Counted from the stretch's first letter, positions 1 through 5,035 are shown. The stretch: DNA of 7,258 nucleotides from Methanocorpusculum sp. (GCA_017555685.1 JAFZFW010000094.1:1-7258), one strand, 5' to 3'. Numbers and translations: made by a program. Notes: generated by a model from the sequence alone, not told the origin.

Positions 1-140
1 CCGTCAGATTCTACTTCAAGCGTGTTGGCAAGCAGGTTCACGCGGGCAGAGGTCACGCCAGCGACCTTCGATACCGCACGCTCGACGTTTAACGCACATG
101 CCTGGCAGGACATGCCGAGAACAGTATAGGTCTGCTTCAT
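1..140 (-). CDS. Heavy-metal-associated (HMA) domain at the N-terminus of a probable copper P-type ATPase (partial)
   Basis: Only the first 46 codons are in the window; the gene continues beyond position 1. The protein opens MKQTYTVLGMSCQACALNVE, the classic HMA fold start with the metal-binding G-M-x-C-x-x-C motif (residues 9-15, cysteines at 12 and 15) followed by the helix 'ERAVSKVAGVTSARVN' and the strand 'LLANTLEVE'. Such domains bind Cu(I) and occur either as about 70-residue copper chaperones or as the N-terminal domain of CopA-type copper-exporting ATPases. The fragment cannot separate these; an ATPase is somewhat more likely because such genes are common in methanogens. The start ATG overlaps the stop of sua5 by four bases (ATGA), so translation is probably coupled and the gene is the last visible member of the operon beginning near 2272. 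Confidence 0.8.
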   Translation of the reverse strand, partial: MKQTYTVLGMSCQACALNVERAVSKVAGVTSARVNLLANTLEVESD

Positions 141-745
141 GCGTGGTTTCTGATGAAGGCCGCAACCTCGTCGAGCATGGCTCCGGGACGCTCGATTTTC
201 CGGGTCTCCAGATTGACCACTGTGCTCGGTGTTCCCGGAAGCGAGCCGTCCTCGATGAAGTAATCATGCGGGACATTGACCTGTCCCGGATTGACCGGAG
301 ATACCTCGCCGGAGATGTTGGCAGATGTCGAGGTGATGGGGGCATCAAGGCCGGCAATAACTGCAAGAGCTAACGGATGATCCGGGAAGCGGATGCCGAT
401 TGTACCTGTACCACAGGATAAGTCTCCCGGAAGCGAGCTTTTCACCGGAAGAACTACAGTAACCGGTCCCGGAAGGAAGCGGGAGATGAACTCTTCGGCA
501 AACTCATCAACATAGGCAACCCCGTAAATCATCTCCAGATCGGAGACGGCAACGGAGATGGGTTTTCCAAGAAGCCGCTGTTTTGCCTCAAAGACCTTGA
601 GAACAGCAGGCTCGGAGAGCGCGTCTGCTCCAAGACCATATACCGTTTCGGTCGGGTAGACCACCAGTCCGTCACGGGAGAGAACGGATACTGCCTTTTC
701 GATGCGTGCTTCGTCGGATGGGGTGAGTGATGAATTTCCTGGCAT
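137..745 (-). CDS. L-threonylcarbamoyladenylate synthase, Sua5/YrdC family
   Basis: This 202-residue cytoplasmic enzyme is predicted to make threonylcarbamoyl-AMP from threonine, bicarbonate and ATP, the first step of t6A37 formation in tRNAs that read ANN codons. Family signatures are visible in order: YPTETVYGLG (30-39), the KQR substrate-binding segment (55-57), FLPGPVTVVL (90-99), GTIGIRFPDHPLA (114-126), TSTSANISG (138-146) and PSTVV (173-177). The length fits the short, YrdC-domain-only type; the extra C-terminal Sua5 domain of longer archaeal forms is absent. The usual proline after K-x-R is a leucine here (KQRLLGKP), a small departure. The ATG is preceded by an AAAGGAG ribosome-binding site (751-757) and overlaps the TAA of the upstream ACT-domain gene by one base; its own stop overlaps the next start by four. 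Co-transcription is very likely. Confidence 0.95.
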   Translation of the reverse strand: MPGNSSLTPSDEARIEKAVSVLSRDGLVVYPTETVYGLGADALSEPAVLKVFEAKQRLLGKPISVAVSDLEMIYGVAYVDEFAEEFISRFLPGPVTVVLPVKSSLPGDLSCGTGTIGIRFPDHPLALAVIAGLDAPITSTSANISGEVSPVNPGQVNVPHDYFIEDGSLPGTPSTVVNLETRKIERPGAMLDEVAAFIRNHA

Positions 746-1413
746 TAGAACTCCTTTCCCCGGACACGGGAGATGTCAAAGACACCGATGGTACTGATGT
801 GCATCACGGCCATCACCCCTGCCTGTATGGGGTCGGTTACGACAAGGTCAGCGGCAGATGATGCGCTGCCGACCATTTTGAGACAGACAACCGGAATTCC
901 GTGTGACTGCACAAAGCGGATGGCGTCTGTTATTTTTCCGCCCATCAATGAGCCGGCAAGGACTAAAATAGCGGCTCTTGGAAGGCGGGGGACTGCTTCA
1001 ACTGCGCGGGCGATTGTTTCTTCGCCGACTAAGGGGATTGTATCGACTGAGATGCGCTCGCCTCTGATGTTATGCCGGTCGGCTTCATTTACCGCACCGA
1101 GTGCGACCTGGGCGACCTGGGCGCCTCCGCCAATGACGATAACACGTTTTCCGAAAATTTCAGCCGCAGAGCTGTGGTTTTCGGCAGAGACGATGCCTTC
1201 AATCCGGCGGAGACGGTCAAGCAGAAGAGCAGGGTCTCCGGAGAACTCTGCCTCGATATTGATTACTGCCCGTCCGGCGTTTTTTCCTTCGGCGGAGATG
1301 GTCTGCTGAGTGGTTATGATGTTTGCATCAATCTCTGCACAAACAGCCCCGATGTCTCTCAGGATTCCGGTTTTGTTTTCCGCGATGATTGTTACTGCGC
1401 AGTTTGCTGTCAT
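745..1413 (-). CDS. ACT-domain regulatory protein with a C-terminal DUF5612-like domain
   Basis: The protein is 222 residues from the ATG at 1413. Residues 4-78 look like an ACT domain, an amino-acid-binding regulatory fold: AVTIIAENKTGILRDIGAV, then NIITTQQTI, a strand NIEAEF and a closing IEGIVSAENH. The C-terminal half (about 88-222) contains GKRVIVIGGGAQVAQVALGA, RAAILVLAGSLMGGKI and a conserved-looking end VFDISRVRGKEF; it resembles the methanogen family I know as DUF5612, function unknown. A TTG at 1443 would add ten residues (MCPSLHCIAT), but these do not look like protein of this family and neither start has a clear ribosome-binding site, so I prefer the ATG. The stop overlaps the sua5 start by one base (TAATG). 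A role in sensing an amino acid is inferred from the ACT domain only. Confidence 0.8.
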   Translation of the reverse strand: MTANCAVTIIAENKTGILRDIGAVCAEIDANIITTQQTISAEGKNAGRAVINIEAEFSGDPALLLDRLRRIEGIVSAENHSSAAEIFGKRVIVIGGGAQVAQVALGAVNEADRHNIRGERISVDTIPLVGEETIARAVEAVPRLPRAAILVLAGSLMGGKITDAIRFVQSHGIPVVCLKMVGSASSAADLVVTDPIQAGVMAVMHISTIGVFDISRVRGKEF

Positions 1414-1483
1414 GGTGGCGATACAATGCAGGGAAGGGCACAACCGTTCCCGCTGAATAGAATTGTATTAGTTCTGGCAGATA

Positions 1484-2272
1484 TTAGATGTTTGTCTTTC
1501 CGTCACGCCGGATAATTTCCCGCAGGACAGCAAGCTCTTTTGCAACTGCACGAAGCCCTTTAATCAGATCAGGAACAGCTGACGCGGTAAGCATGACAGT
1601 ATCGACCGCAGTCGAAGCTTTGGATGGACGCATAAAGGGAATTGCCCGGCGGATAACTAACAGCAGCAGTCCTGCGGTAAGCGACGAGGTAAGAAGCGAG
1701 TAGAACAGCTCGGCAAGGCGCTTGAACGGACCAAAGAGCATGGAGTCAGCCTTCTCTGCTGCAGAGTCAAAGTCTTCCCCGCGGAAGGCAAACACTCCCG
1801 CCAGATAAGGAAGAGCAGTGTCAGCCGCAGAAGCGTACATGCCGCCTTCTGCAAAGAGCATATCACGCAGCGTCTGCTGACCGGAAAGCAGAGCAATCAG
1901 TGCGGAAATTACCCGGAAGTTTGGGGATTTTCCTTCCGGTTCTTCTCTGCCTGCCTTTTCATAAAGACCGGTAACCGCTGACAGCATCTCGGAGGGAGAG
2001 GCAGAGGTATCCGGAATATCAGAGGCCATCTCCGGAAGCAACGCTGATACCTCAGATACATCCGGGAGATTGTCAAACACCAGCGTAATCCGGCGAAGAA
2101 CGGTAAACACCGGCGTCTCGAACTCGGATGCAGTAATCGAGGAAAACAGCTCTGTACCATCTCGGGAAAGAATCGCTGCCGCTTCGAGCAGTTCTGCAAT
2201 CGCCTGTGTGGAATCTCCTTCCGCAAAAAAGACATCCGCTCTGTTTAACCGTGCATCAGCATCATCCGGCAT
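1484..2272 (-). CDS. Unrecognised protein with a TPR-like N-terminus and one membrane segment
   Basis: I do not recognise this 262-residue protein. The N-terminus (about 4-36) is helical and TPR-like: RADVFFAEGDSTQAIAELLE. Residues 37-180 are alanine/serine-rich amphipathic helices. A hydrophobic stretch at about 188-208 (LFYSLLTSSLTAGLLLLVI) is followed by RR and further basic residues, suggesting a single membrane span with the basic C-terminal tail in the cytoplasm. The last 40 residues (IKGLRAVAKELAVLREIIRR) could form a coiled coil. There is no signal peptide. No Shine-Dalgarno sequence precedes the ATG, but a TATA-like box lies about 34 bp upstream, so the message may be nearly leaderless. 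It is 70 bp from the ACT-domain gene on the same strand and probably heads that operon. It is a likely real gene because of its length and ordered composition. Confidence 0.75.
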   Translation of the reverse strand: MPDDADARLNRADVFFAEGDSTQAIAELLEAAAILSRDGTELFSSITASEFETPVFTVLRRITLVFDNLPDVSEVSALLPEMASDIPDTSASPSEMLSAVTGLYEKAGREEPEGKSPNFRVISALIALLSGQQTLRDMLFAEGGMYASAADTALPYLAGVFAFRGEDFDSAAEKADSMLFGPFKRLAELFYSLLTSSLTAGLLLLVIRRAIPFMRPSKASTAVDTVMLTASAVPDLIKGLRAVAKELAVLREIIRRDGKTNI

Positions 2273-2301
2273 AGAATACTAGGATGTATGCAGTCAAAGA
2301 A

Positions 2302-2310
2302 GATAAAAAT
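2302..2310 (-). promoter_or_regulatory. Candidate TATA box for the 2272 gene
   Basis: On the minus strand this reads ATTTTTATC, an archaeal box A-like element centred about 34 bp before the ATG at 2272. With the usual 25-27 bp spacing, transcription would start about 7 nt before the ATG, matching the absence of a ribosome-binding site. Further TATA-like words occur upstream at 2343-2360, so the choice is uncertain. Confidence 0.4.
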
Positions 2311-2399
2311 GAGGATTCCTGCAGCGGGAAAATAGCGAACAACGATAAATACAGAATATACCAAAAGAATCAAAACAGAACATTCAACAGGCGGCACGT

Positions 2400-2418
2400 G
2401 CTTCTTTTGTTCAGAAGC
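2400..2418 (-). repeat. Perfect 6-bp inverted repeat (hairpin 2)
   Basis: The minus strand reads GCTTCT, a 7-nt loop, then AGAAGC. It lies about 40 nt downstream of the hairpin at 2459-2478 and upstream of T-runs, and may be part of the same transcript. Confidence 0.6.
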
Positions 2419-2458
2419 GCTCTCGTATAACCCTTACAGACGAATCACGTTTTCTTGG

Positions 2459-2478
2459 CAGTTCACCTCCGCGAACTG
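2459..2478 (-). repeat. Hairpin exposing a Shine-Dalgarno sequence
   Basis: The minus strand reads CAGTTC GCGGAGGT GAACTG: a perfect 6-bp stem and an 8-nt loop. GGAGGTGA is a perfect match to the anti-Shine-Dalgarno end of archaeal 16S rRNA, yet no convincing start codon and open frame follow. The only frames are a 10-codon GTG frame ending at about 2433 and a frame without an ATG ending at about 2412. Confidence 0.65.
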
Positions 2479-2502
2479 TCTTATAATAAAATCTACTTCA
2501 GA

Positions 2503-2512
2503 CTATATAAAT
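2503..2512 (-). promoter_or_regulatory. Strong archaeal TATA box
   Basis: The minus strand reads ATTTATATAG, close to the archaeal box A consensus, in an AT-rich stretch. It predicts a transcript start near 2481, immediately before the hairpin at 2459-2478. A second TATA-like word lies at 2480-2492. It is 33 bp past the end of tRNA-Arg, so it is not that gene's promoter. Confidence 0.5.
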
Positions 2513-2545
2513 CTGTTGATTAATTAAAACAATTCAGAAAAGAAA

Positions 2546-2620
2546 CGGGCCTGGAGGGATTCGAACCCCCGGCATTCGGGTTAGAAGCCCGACGCTATAT
2601 CCTGGCTAAGCCACAAGCCC
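2546..2620 (-). tRNA. tRNA-Arg (anticodon UCU)
   Basis: The minus strand folds into a full cloverleaf of 75 nt including the discriminator base. The acceptor stem is GGGCTTG with CAGGCCC (one G-U pair), the D arm is GCTT...TAGC, the anticodon stem TCGGG/CCCGA encloses loop CTTCTAA with anticodon TCT, the variable loop is ATGCC, and the T arm is GGGGG-TTCGAAT-CCCTC. The discriminator is G and no CCA is encoded, so CCA is added after transcription. No intron is present. It reads AGA/AGG arginine codons. U36-A37 in the anticodon loop makes it an expected substrate for t6A37, the pathway fed by the Sua5 enzyme encoded at 137-745. Confidence 0.97.
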
Positions 2621-2650
2621 GCAGGTGTGATGCCTTATACTATCGGTTTT

Positions 2651-2664
2651 ACTTATAGATAAAT
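2651..2664 (-). promoter_or_regulatory. TATA box of tRNA-Arg
   Basis: The minus strand reads ATTTATCTATAAGT, centred about 37 bp before the mature tRNA 5' end. With normal spacing, transcription would start about 10 nt upstream of the tRNA, leaving a short leader for RNase P to remove. Confidence 0.6.
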
Positions 2665-2667
2665 GTG

Positions 2668-2689
2668 ATGTTTGGTTTTACCCAAACAT
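2668..2689 (-). terminator. 8-bp hairpin spanning the stop codon of the PAC2 gene
   Basis: A perfect inverted repeat ATGTTTGG / CCAAACAT with a 6-nt loop that contains the TAA stop (2678-2680). No oligo-T run follows directly, so it may act as an mRNA 3'-end or stability element rather than a true intrinsic terminator. It sits just upstream of the tRNA promoter. Confidence 0.45.
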
Positions 2690-3406
2690 GATATCTCCCT
2701 CATAGGTGATAGGCACCATATCGCTGTTTTTCACATCCTCTGCGAGCTTTTGGAGCATTGGTTCGACCGTATCTGCCTGTTTGATGAGATCCTCGGTTTC
2801 CAGAGTCAGACCATAGAGCGCAGCAAATGCAGAAAGTCCTGCTGCAGACGCGCGCGGGTCTACGTCGAAGTTTGTCTCAATTAAGAGCCCGTATGCCGGG
2901 ATATTGCGGAATGCAGCCTCGTTTAAGATGCCGCCGGTGATGCCGGTGATGTTTAAGGCAGGAAGAATCTCTGCAACACGGCTGATCTTTTCCAGGACAG
3001 CAGGGGTGGTTGCCGCACCAAATACCCGCTCGCCTTCCCCTCCGGTAACAACCCCGCCGATGACAGCAATTTCAGTGATTCTTACCCGTTCAAGAAGCCA
3101 GTCGATAACAGCAAGCGGAATCTCGTATGCTGCCTCATCCGGAATCGGGACATCAGAGACAAGGGCAACGATGTTTCCTTTCTCATAGAGCCTGACCGAC
3201 GGGCGGGCAAGACCGTTTACCGCAGCAGACGTTGCAGGAAGAAGCGGAGAACTGACACAGCCAAGATAGGTGAAGCCGAACTTCTCGGTCAAGTAGTTCA
3301 CAGCAATACTTCCCACCAGGCCGGAACCCGGAAAACCGGCAACAAGGATGACCTGACGCGCGGTCGGCGCATAGGATGCGATACGCACGATATCAGATGA
3401 ACTCAT
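2678..3406 (-). CDS. PAC2 family protein (proteasome assembly chaperone-like)
   Basis: The 242-residue protein has the features of the archaeal PAC2 family (related to eukaryotic proteasome assembly chaperone 2 and archaeal PbaA/PbaB): the glycine-rich GFPGSGLVGS near the N-terminus (24-33), the strand-rich core, VIGGVVTGGEGERVFGAATT (115-134), ITGGILNEA (156-164) and GLLIETNFDVDPRASAAG (173-190). Archaeal members are thought to bind proteasome or other ring assemblies, but the job of this particular paralogue is not known. The ATG at 3406 lacks a ribosome-binding site; a TATA box centred 28 bp upstream suggests a leaderless message. It is divergent from the DUF5611-like gene, separated by 87 bp, and its stop codon lies inside a hairpin. 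Confidence 0.9.
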   Translation of the reverse strand: MSSSDIVRIASYAPTARQVILVAGFPGSGLVGSIAVNYLTEKFGFTYLGCVSSPLLPATSAAVNGLARPSVRLYEKGNIVALVSDVPIPDEAAYEIPLAVIDWLLERVRITEIAVIGGVVTGGEGERVFGAATTPAVLEKISRVAEILPALNITGITGGILNEAAFRNIPAYGLLIETNFDVDPRASAAGLSAFAALYGLTLETEDLIKQADTVEPMLQKLAEDVKNSDMVPITYEGDIMFG

Positions 3407-3430
3407 ATGTTATAGTGGATTCTGGAAAGA

Positions 3431-3438
3431 GATATACC
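3431..3438 (-). promoter_or_regulatory. TATA box of the PAC2 gene (leaderless type)
   Basis: The minus strand reads GGTATATC, centred about 28 bp before the ATG at 3406. This predicts transcription starting at or within a base or two of the start codon. Confidence 0.55.
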
Positions 3439-3462
3439 TATGTGATGCCCGCAAACGGCAAG

Positions 3463-3470
3463 TAATTATG
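3463..3470 (+). promoter_or_regulatory. Candidate TATA-like box of the DUF5611-like gene
   Basis: TAATTATG is centred about 27 bp before the ATG at 3494, the distance expected for a leaderless transcript, and no ribosome-binding site is present. The match to the TATA consensus is modest. It shares the 87-bp divergent spacer with the PAC2 promoter. Confidence 0.35.
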
Positions 3471-3493
3471 AGAAAAACGTTAACATAATAATC

Positions 3494-3838
3494 ATGCAGG
3501 AATACGAAGTAAAACGCGGCAACACCAAAGACCTTGACGACAGAATCAAAGCAGGGTTTGCTGACATTTTCCAGACCGAGCCGGAAGTCAAAGACGGCCA
3601 CTATTCCATTTCCTACGGAAGCATGAAGCTGCTCGAAGTATGGGCAGGCGAGAAGAACAAGACCGTCTTAGTCGATACGGTAACCGACGAGGCAGTGCTT
3701 GCAATGCCGGACGAGGAAGCAGATGTTATTATCCTCGATACCAATAAGAAGTTCCGCCAGTTCCTTGACTTAGTCACCTGCTTTACAACAAAAGAGCGCG
3801 TAAAGCGTGCAAAGAAGGCAGCAGAGAAATCTGAATAA
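3494..3838 (+). CDS. Small conserved methanogen protein, DUF5611-like
   Basis: This 114-residue soluble protein starts MQEYEVKRGNTKDLDDRIKA and looks like the family I know as DUF5611, found in methanogenic and related archaea, with no assigned function. It is acidic in the first two thirds (for example MPDEEADVIILDTNKKFRQF, 71-90) and ends in a strongly basic helix (TTKERVKRAKKAAEKSE, 98-114), which could bind nucleic acid or simply be a charged tail. There is no signal peptide or membrane segment. It is the only plus-strand gene in the window, apparently transcribed alone from a leaderless-type promoter and stopped by a T8 run five bases after its stop codon. The family assignment is from memory of the sequence style and should be treated as moderate. 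Confidence 0.75.
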   Translation: MQEYEVKRGNTKDLDDRIKAGFADIFQTEPEVKDGHYSISYGSMKLLEVWAGEKNKTVLVDTVTDEAVLAMPDEEADVIILDTNKKFRQFLDLVTCFTTKERVKRAKKAAEKSE

Positions 3839-3842
3839 ACTC

Positions 3843-3850
3843 TTTTTTTT
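3843..3850 (+). terminator. T8 oligo-T terminator
   Basis: An uninterrupted run of eight T begins five bases after the stop codon of the plus-strand gene. Archaeal RNA polymerase terminates efficiently on such tracts. Its last two bases are part of the stop codon of the convergent gene ending at 3849. Confidence 0.7.
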
Positions 3851-4181
3851 ACTGTTCCGGAATCCAGAAAGAGGAATAGGTCATCCTCTCCGGCACCATA
3901 CTCATTGAAATCATTTTTGGATAGTAGAAGCCGGCAGCAGCACCGTCATTTGCCGGAATCCAGACAAGATTTCCAAGTACCTGCAGTTTGTCCACTTCGG
4001 TATCGGTTATGAGCATAGAGAACGGATGATAGACGATGATTTCAGTCTGGACGCCAAGAATCGGGATGACGAGCATCGTCTCATCTGAGATAAAATCATC
4101 AGAGAGATTCTCCGCGCCGGCAACCCCGCTAAAGCCGGCGATGCAGAAGAGAACAAGCAGAACCGCAAAGAGTCTTTTCAT
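3849..4181 (-). CDS. Small predicted secreted protein of unknown function
   Basis: I do not recognise this 110-residue protein. It begins with a clear signal peptide, MKRLFAVLLVLFCIAGFSGV, with likely cleavage after AGA (about residue 23, before ENLSDD). The mature part of about 87 residues is strand-rich (MLVIPILGVQTEIIVYHPF, LQVLGNLVWIPAND) and ends in FWIPEQ. It has no cysteine, no membrane anchor and no sorting motif I know. The ATG is preceded by a TATA box about 27 bp upstream and no ribosome-binding site, consistent with a leaderless message. It is convergent with the DUF5611-like gene and its stop overlaps that gene's terminator. A genuine gene is likely because of the signal peptide and promoter, but its role is unknown. 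Confidence 0.7.
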   Translation of the reverse strand: MKRLFAVLLVLFCIAGFSGVAGAENLSDDFISDETMLVIPILGVQTEIIVYHPFSMLITDTEVDKLQVLGNLVWIPANDGAAAGFYYPKMISMSMVPERMTYSSFWIPEQ

Positions 4182-4203
4182 ATCTTAAATAGAGGGATTC
4201 AGA

Positions 4204-4212
4204 AATTAAATA
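4204..4212 (-). promoter_or_regulatory. TATA box of the secreted-protein gene
   Basis: The minus strand reads TATTTAATT, centred about 27 bp before the ATG at 4181, predicting a leaderless transcript. Confidence 0.5.
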
Positions 4213-4224
4213 CTTTCCGGGAAT

Positions 4225-4289
4225 AGTAAGATAAAACGAAGAAGAACGAGAGAAAAGAGCTGAAAAGAAAAATTGGAGGATTACTCCTC
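4225..4289 (-). terminator. Hairpin plus T-tracts ending the rpl30e-nusA transcript
   Basis: The minus strand forms GAGGA / TCCTC (4276-4289) with a 4-nt loop containing the TAA stop of nusA. It is followed by repeated T-runs (TTTTT, TTTT, TTTT, TTTT) down to about 4230. This fits archaeal oligo-T termination with a bacterial-looking hairpin in front. Confidence 0.65.
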
Positions 4290-4736
4290 TGCTTCTTCTT
4301 CCTGTCTGAGTTCGACGTTTACGAGGTCGAACTGACGGAAAGCAAGTTTCTTTGCTTTGATGATATTCTTTCCTTCCTTACCGATTGCAAGACCTCTGTC
4401 TTCTGCCTGAACTTCGATGTATGCGACTTCGTCGCCATCTTCGTTCTGCTCGAAGACAACGGTCTGAATCTGGACCGGGAGGAAGCAGTTTCTTAAGAAC
4501 TGAACTTTGTCAGGGTTGTACTCGACAACCTCGACCTTTTTTCCGAAAGCGTCGGATGCCTTCTTTACGCTGGCACCCTTCTTTCCGATGGCAAGGCCCA
4601 TTTCCCCAGGATTGATAACGAAGAGAATTCTTCCGAACTTCTCGTCGACAACGCAGTCGCGTGCGCCTGCGCCGGTCAGGTTCTCAAACTGGGCAATAAG
4701 ACGCATATCGTCTTCTGAAATGGTAATTTCGCCCAT
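4281..4736 (-). CDS. nusA: Archaeal NusA-like transcription factor with two KH domains
   Basis: The 151-residue protein matches the short archaeal NusA, which keeps the two RNA-binding KH domains of bacterial NusA but lacks its polymerase-binding N-terminal and S1 domains. KH1 carries GLAIGKKGASVKK with GKKG at 51-54, KH2 carries GLAIGKEGKNIIK with GKEG at 119-122, and the tail is acidic (EEEAEE). It is thought to bind nascent RNA and act in transcription termination or antitermination. The start lies two bases after the rpl30e stop, so the two are co-transcribed and probably translationally coupled; the ribosome-binding site is weak. In most archaea this pair lies between the RNA polymerase genes and rps12/rps7; here nusA is followed by a terminator and an unrelated gene. 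Confidence 0.95.
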   Translation of the reverse strand: MGEITISEDDMRLIAQFENLTGAGARDCVVDEKFGRILFVINPGEMGLAIGKKGASVKKASDAFGKKVEVVEYNPDKVQFLRNCFLPVQIQTVVFEQNEDGDEVAYIEVQAEDRGLAIGKEGKNIIKAKKLAFRQFDLVNVELRQEEEAEE

Positions 4737-4738
4737 AT

Positions 4739-5029
4739 TTATTCACTCTTGAGGGAAAGAATGTCGGACTCGCCTGCATCGACGACTGCGAGAACGCTGA
4801 CCATGTGGTCGCGACCGATTTCTTTTCCGAGCTGACGGGAGCTGCCGTTGAACTCGTAGACAGAGAGACCCTCTGCTGCTGCTAAGATTGCGCGGACCTT
4901 TGCCGGTGCGTTCTTTGCAACGATGACAAGCTGTGCCTTGTTCTCTGCAACGACTTTTTCAACAGTGTTCTGACCGAGTGCGACGTCACCGGTCTTCATT
5001 GCTCTCTTTAAGGATAAGTTGAAATCCAT
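4739..5029 (-). CDS. rpl30e: 50S ribosomal protein L30e
   Basis: The 96-residue protein has the L30e signature: an N-terminal helix with TGDVALGQNTVEK (13-25), the strand QLVIVAKNAP (33-42), the loop YEFNGSSRQLGKEIG (58-72) that in this family contacts kink-turn RNA, and the end VVDAGESDIL (82-91). L30e is a component of the large ribosomal subunit. The ATG at 5029 is chosen because it has a good ribosome-binding site (AAAGGTGA, 7 bases upstream) and begins at the family's usual position; a GTG at 5059 would add ten unrelated residues. It precedes nusA by two bases. The leader contains repeats able to pair with the ribosome-binding site, described separately. In yeast L30 represses its own message, so autoregulation here is plausible but unproven. 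Confidence 0.95.
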   Translation of the reverse strand: MDFNLSLKRAMKTGDVALGQNTVEKVVAENKAQLVIVAKNAPAKVRAILAAAEGLSVYEFNGSSRQLGKEIGRDHMVSVLAVVDAGESDILSLKSE

Positions 5030-5035
5030 TTTATG

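Larger units (their letters stand above)
2363..2481 (-). ncRNA. Candidate structured RNA (small RNA or long 5' leader)
   Basis: This stretch lies in the gap between the 2272 gene and tRNA-Arg and has no credible protein. It begins about 27 bp after a strong minus-strand TATA box (2503-2512). The predicted RNA would start with a perfect 6-bp hairpin (2459-2478) whose loop carries GGAGGTG, contain a second perfect 6-bp hairpin (2400-2418), and end in a T-rich run (minus-strand TTTTGATTCTTTT at about 2364-2377) suited to archaeal termination. This gives about 118 nt. No box C/D, H/ACA or known RNA family was recognised. It could instead be the long leader of the gene starting at 2272. The RNA is inferred; only the promoter-like word, hairpins and T-runs are seen. 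Confidence 0.35.

Noticed and set aside
773..1309. Plus-strand open frame of 178 codons opposite the ACT-domain gene
   Set aside because: It is a shadow of the coding strand: biased composition, no recognisable domain, and the minus-strand protein has clear family motifs and operon overlaps.
1414..1443. TTG start giving the ACT-domain protein ten extra residues
   Set aside because: There is no ribosome-binding site, and the added residues precede the natural start of the ACT fold; the ATG at 1413 fits better.
2413..2475. Short minus-strand frames after the GGAGGTG loop, including one encoding a basic peptide LPRKRDSSVRVIRERF
   Set aside because: There is no ATG; only a CTG, or a GTG overlapping the Shine-Dalgarno sequence in another frame. 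Too short to claim without conservation.
2400..2480. Box C/D or H/ACA guide RNA in the intergenic region
   Set aside because: GTGATTC and CTGA words occur but do not fit C (RTGATGA) and D boxes with proper spacing, and no pseudouridylation pocket with a terminal ACA was found.
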